Shown here in pieces: positions 59,929 through 64,000 of a stretch of 64,000 nucleotides of DNA. Position 1 is the first letter of the stretch. Each line of letters starts with the position of its first letter. The notes under the pieces are model-generated. The model saw only the letters and a program-made list of their open reading frames with translations, made no database searches and had not been told where the DNA came from. The DNA is from Paramecium tetraurelia (lineage: Eukaryota > Ciliophora > Oligohymenophorea > Peniculida > Parameciidae). The position numbers and the translations under genes are program-made. The DNA lies in NCBI RefSeq assembly GCF_000165425.1, contig NW_001798984.1:2539-66538 (forward strand). Direction: 5' to 3'.

Positions 59929-60904
59929 ATGTCCAATATCAAGGAGGAACAATAATAAAAAGGTACCCTTGTAATTTGAATGTTATTAAGTTGTAAAATA
60001 TTTCAGTCATCTCAAACAAGATGCTGAGTTAGCAAAACCTAGATATGCTCATTCTTAATTTCCATAGTAGAAATTTTATTAAACTGTGGCAGAACCCAGT
60101 CTCATTGATTTTTCACTTGAAAATCTGAATCTAAAAGTCAGTAGAGTGGGAACCCTAGTGGAACCCATGATTCCAATAGAAGAAATTCCGCATAAACCAA
60201 TAATTAAGAAATTTAAAGTCTTGAAGCATCCAGTGTTCCTAACTGAAAATACAATTAACAAGATAGAACCAACTGAAAGACATAATGAATTACCTACATC
60301 GATAAAAAGAAGCACAAAATAATAAATGATGAATAATGAAATTCTTCATCGCTTAGGATTGCTGAGTGTACAAGCTAAGCGAGAACTCCAAATTGAAAAA
60401 CTCAGCAACAGAGCTCTCAAGGTTTCCAAAAGCAAAGAAATACCTTCAAAAGTTCATAAATAACTCGAAGCAATCACATAATAGTTGAAAGAGAATGAGA
60501 AGCCAGAACTCATTTAATTAACTTAAAGATGTACTACCTCAGCATCTGGTGCATCCAGAAAAGCCTACGATTATCAAGACGAGTATTTAGTGGATTGTCT
60601 TACTGAAAGACTTAATTTGGTTTACAGTGTTTCGACCTTTAAGAATAGACCTCAAACAAGATTAGCTAAGAGAAAAATTCACAACTTTTTCAAAACAGTA
60701 ACCATGGCGCATCTGGAGAACTTAGACGAAATTAAGAAGGATGATCAAAGTATTCAGATTTAAATTAAATCAATTAAAGAGAAGTTATAATTATGTAAGA
60801 GACGCCTACTAGATTATAATGATGAGATAGAAATAGCCCTTACAGAAGATATTAAAGGGCAAGTCATTGAATATAAAAATATTATTAAAAATAATAAAAA
60901 ATGA
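59929..60904 (+). CDS. Coiled-coil hypothetical protein
   Basis: Starts MSNIKEEQQQKVVKYFSHLK after a 28-nt intron. Contains Pro-rich EEIPHKPIIKKFKVLKHPVF, then helices (HRLGLLSVQAKRELQIEKLS; LDEIKKDDQSIQIQIKSIKE). About 315 aa. Both strands are open over 60079-60322; the plus strand fits the rest of the gene. The final TGA shares bases with an ATG (ATGA) that opens the next frame. No domain recognised. Confidence 0.68.
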
Positions 60905-61198
60905 CAGATATCGAAGCTGTATCGAAGTTTTGTGACTTAAATGATAGTAGATATTCAAATATAAGAGCTGAAACTAAGGGTGTACTATACATCAAACAAC
61001 AACTCTCAGGAGTGATAAATTTCACTCCAAATTCTATTGTTTGTAGGATTAGAAAGAAAATTATTTGATAATTATGACTATTTGATTGCAAAAGGAATAA
61101 CTGATTGCGATACAGTGCATGTGCTTAAGCCTGTTCTCACATACTAATAAATTAAGAAGAATAAAATGCAAAAAAGGGATGGGATATCATTTAATTGA
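60901..61198 (+). CDS. Small protein, weakly ubiquitin-like
   Basis: Starts MTDIEAVSKFCDLNDSRYSN. A segment GLERKLFDNYDYLIAKGITD followed by CDTVHVLKPVL resembles the end of a ubiquitin-like fold (helix, turn, DxxTVHVLxP). The reading frame shifts between the first part (TKGVLYIKQQLSGVINFTP) and the second near 61045-61055 in a way no normal intron explains, so the model is incomplete or the gene is damaged. ATG overlaps the preceding stop. Confidence 0.42.
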
Positions 61199-61367
61199 TT
61201 AATTAGCACAATGTATTTCATTTTCTCATTATCCATCTAATTGCTTATTGACAATTTGAATTTAAATCTGGAAGTGATGGATGTGCTAGTGTATTTGTTA
61301 AAGTGCTATTTATCTTCAATAGCATTTTTTTCACTACAAATATTAATATATAAATAATATAATATAA

Positions 61368-63156
61368 ATGGATCTAAGGGATGAAAATTACAATGCATCA
61401 TTAACCTAAATTGAGCTTAGTGTTGAGGCACTTACTAATATTCTTTATTATTAAGAATTTTTTAAAAGAATATCTAGGTTTTTAAGTTTAAAGGATGTGT
61501 TGAATCTTGGATAAACTTGTCGTATTTTAAATGAAATCGTTGAGGTTTAATATGAATAATTTATACCTAGAAACATTAAGAATTCTTCGGAGAGATCTAT
61601 TATAAATTATTTCTTAATGAATAACTTGAAATGGCTTTGGAGTTAAACTACCCAGATATACAGAGCAGATAGTAGATTAGGTTATCGAACTTTGATAAAT
61701 CTTGCATCGATTGGAAGAGTTAACTGTCAAAAATGATTTTAACAAAGTAAGTTAGACTTAAAATTTTAATAGATAAACTTTGTAATTTCCATTTATCCTA
61801 TGCGACGTAGTGTTTCCCAAGCCCATTTTAACGAGGGAAACAATAGGAATCTATTGCGAATCCGAGTTTCAAATCATGTTAGCGTAACGTTTAGAACTGG
61901 AACAAAAAGGGTTTGACAAGTTATTTGACTATTAATTTATTTAGAATGAAGTAATTTTATAATCTTATGGAAACTTGTAGTTGATGAAGGAACTAAAGCA
62001 AAACAAATAGCAAATCTTGACACAAATGCAAGCTAAGTTATAACAAAATGAAAAACTTAAAAGTTAATTTTTATAGTATCGATGGAGTTTGTAGGATGAA
62101 TAGTATTAAAGTGAATTTCAACAATTGAATCTCCAAAAGTTGGACATTGTCGAATAAGATCATGAAGGAAAGGTGGAACCAATTGGAGATGAATAGATTT
62201 GCATCTTTAATTTAATGGAAGAGTTTTATACTTCTGTGGAGTGTTATTTGGAAGGGTTGTAGAAGTATTTTAGTGTATTTATAAATGTTAATACTATCAA
62301 CAGTATTGATTTGCTTTGTGAATATGTAATGTATTGGCAAGCTTATAGCAACGCCATCATAGATTTGTCAACATTAATCTATCCATTCGAGAATATCATT
62401 AATGAGTTACATCAAAACTTATTCCCAAAGTATCCCTAATATCCAAAATTTTCAGTTTGGAGAGTAATGACGAAAATGTGGATTAAATATGTAAACTTCA
62501 AATTAATCAAAAGATAATTCGAAATCAACAATTCTAAACTATATTATTAGAATGTTTTATTCGTCTACTCTCTGCTTAAAGACAACAATTGTTCAAAAAA
62601 GAATTTGAATAAGGAGTTAGTGAAGATCTAGAAAATGCTCAATCATTTTAAATAACCTACGAAATATATGATAATTTCCTACTTAAATAAAAGAATAGTT
62701 ACAAAGATCAATTTTAAATTGATACTACGCATTAGGTTTATACTGAAGTTATAGATTTATTAAGAAGCTTTTGTCGATGTGTCTAGGACATATCAATTAG
62801 TGAGGTCAATCATAATGATTAACTTAGGTATCCGTACATTGGTTAGGTCACAAAGACTGTTGTTATGAGGAATTTTATGAATAGTTGAGTGAGAAGATAT
62901 AATATGAATCCAGTTTTTATTATGATGAGAGCAGATAAGTATTTGGATCAAATATTATTTCATTTATTGAGTTTATTAAATTTGATAAGGAGTAAATTCA
63001 TAATTATTTAAATCTAGATTCTTATAGTAAATTTTGCCTGAACCTCTAATATTCAAAATAGAGAATCTTCAGAGAGAACATATATATACTTCCTTGTATT
63101 ACTTTTTAGAAGTTTCTTATCTTTAGAAATTTGTATAGACCAACAAGGATTAAATC
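61368..63156 (+). CDS. F-box-like protein
   Basis: Starts MDLRDENYNASLTQIELSVE. An F-box-like motif follows: FFKRISRFLSLKDVLNLGQT, CRILNEIV, the pattern for a Skp1-binding helix pair. Next a Gln/Lys-rich coiled coil (QNKQQILTQMQAKLQQNEKL) and a long helical body (FNLMEEFYTSVECYLEGLQK; TEVIDLLRSFCRCVQD). Several introns are needed (near 61747-61772 and 62885-62914 among others); joins around 62560 and the exact end are unresolved. Likely an adaptor of an SCF-type ubiquitin ligase if the F-box is functional. Confidence 0.55.
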
Positions 63157-64000
63157 ATGTTGGCTTATCAAAATTCTAAGATCAAATCTCCTAAATTAGA
63201 ACGTAATTCAAATACGTCCTCTTAAAATAATGAACATCTTGAAACTTAAGGAGATTCTAATTTAAATGACCCTTAAAAATTCTTTAATTTGTGTTTAGAA
63301 AACAGCAATTTAGATTTAGAAGAGCTTTTAATCAAAGAGAAAAGCAAAAATCAATAAGACAATTTGTTAGAAATCATCAAAGTTGCACTTTCTTAGATGA
63401 ATCTTGATTCATTATAGAATTTAGATAACATAGATCAATTTGAATCCTAAAAAGATTTATTTGATTTAAGCAGGGCTCATAAAATACATAGATCCTTTTC
63501 AAATACTAGATGTAAGAATATCCCAAATATGTATTTTAGTGGATGCAGAACAAACGGAAGTCCCTGATGAAGTGATCAAGGCAGCAAAACAGTTTCTATT
63601 AAAAGATGCCCAATTTTCTAAACTATATCTCGTTTTCACTGAATATTCCAATTACTATGATAAAATGCTGATCTAAGTTATCACCAAAGACAGAGATGTT
63701 GAATTAATAAATAATGATAGAAAAGTGCCTAGAGTAAGGGGAATAAACTTATCATTAGATCCTACCTGAATACCTTTAAAACTTTTATTATGTTTCTAAC
63801 TACTTGACTTATTCTGTACTCGAGGAAAATATTGTGGAAGATCAAGAAGATGAATTTGAAGATTTAGATTAACCTCCAAATCTGTCAAAGGATCTATCCA
63901 AATTGAAAAGTATAAGTTATAATAAAATTAGAAAATTCTGTTCAATTTGAGTATTATTACTCAGAAGGAGAAGATGATCATGGCTTCAGCGATGGAGCTT
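63157..64000 (+). CDS. Hypothetical acidic protein, truncated by window edge
   Basis: Starts MLAYQNSKIKSPKLERNSNT; after a Gln/Asn-rich part and introns of 28, 25 and 22 nt it reads AKQFLLKDAQFSKLYLVFTE, PEYLQNFYYVSNYLTYSV and an acidic end EEDDHGFSDGA that is still open at base 64000. No domain recognised. The start could instead be an internal exon of the upstream F-box-like gene, as the gap between them is nil. Confidence 0.55.

Noticed and set aside
60079-60315. Minus-strand ORF exactly opposite a plus ORF
   Set aside because: The plus frame continues in both directions with an intron and a proper stop; the minus frame does not.

Overview
The window reads as macronuclear DNA of a Paramecium-like ciliate. 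TGA is the only stop that terminates convincing frames. TAA and TAG fall throughout conserved domains where Gln fits. Coding regions are AT-rich, closely packed on both strands, and broken by tiny GT..AG introns, mostly 20-34 nt and often 23-28 nt. Removing these introns restores frame inside recognisable domains. Standard-code ORF calling fails badly here, so all calls below were read by hand with TAA/TAG as Gln; intron choices are inference from frame restoration. I saw no rRNA, tRNA, transposon, telomere repeat or CRISPR.

Layout. 1-5.5 kb: 3' part of a large membrane-protein gene, a Myb/SANT gene, two small doubtful genes and a phospholipid scramblase. 6.1-16.2 kb: MORN-repeat protein, short-chain dehydrogenase, TTL-family glutamylase/ligase, EF-hand coiled-coil protein, alpha/beta hydrolase with a ubiquitin-interacting motif. 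16.2-24.8 kb: coiled-coil protein, a 3.9-kb coiled-coil/IQ-repeat gene, a predicted lipid-modified protein and a hormone-sensitive-lipase-type hydrolase. 25-35.2 kb: SHIPPO (STPGR) repeat protein, Nup50-like nucleoporin, tandem ubiquitin-fold protein, SWI3-type chromatin remodeller subunit, CHCH protein, Q/N-rich protein, PDI. 35.2-47.9 kb: a second ubiquitin-fold protein, STK32-like kinase, a BIG-type Sec7 Arf-GEF, AGC kinase, ArfGAP, NAT9-like acetyltransferase. 47.9-53.8 kb: second TTL-family gene, SNF1-like and CaMK-like kinases, ubiquitin-like/zinc protein, C2H2 zinc finger protein. 53.8-64 kb: intronless Paramecium surface-antigen-like gene, a second MORN protein, hypothetical proteins, an F-box-like gene and a gene running off the right edge.

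There is no operon logic. The themes are ciliary/cytoskeletal proteins (two TTL-family enzymes, SHIPPO, IQ and EF-hand coiled-coil proteins, MORN), Arf traffic (GEF and GAP 3 kb apart), and an unusual number of ubiquitin-fold or ubiquitin-binding proteins. The best candidate for something undescribed is the pair of tandem ubiquitin-fold proteins ending in an RWTGG motif.
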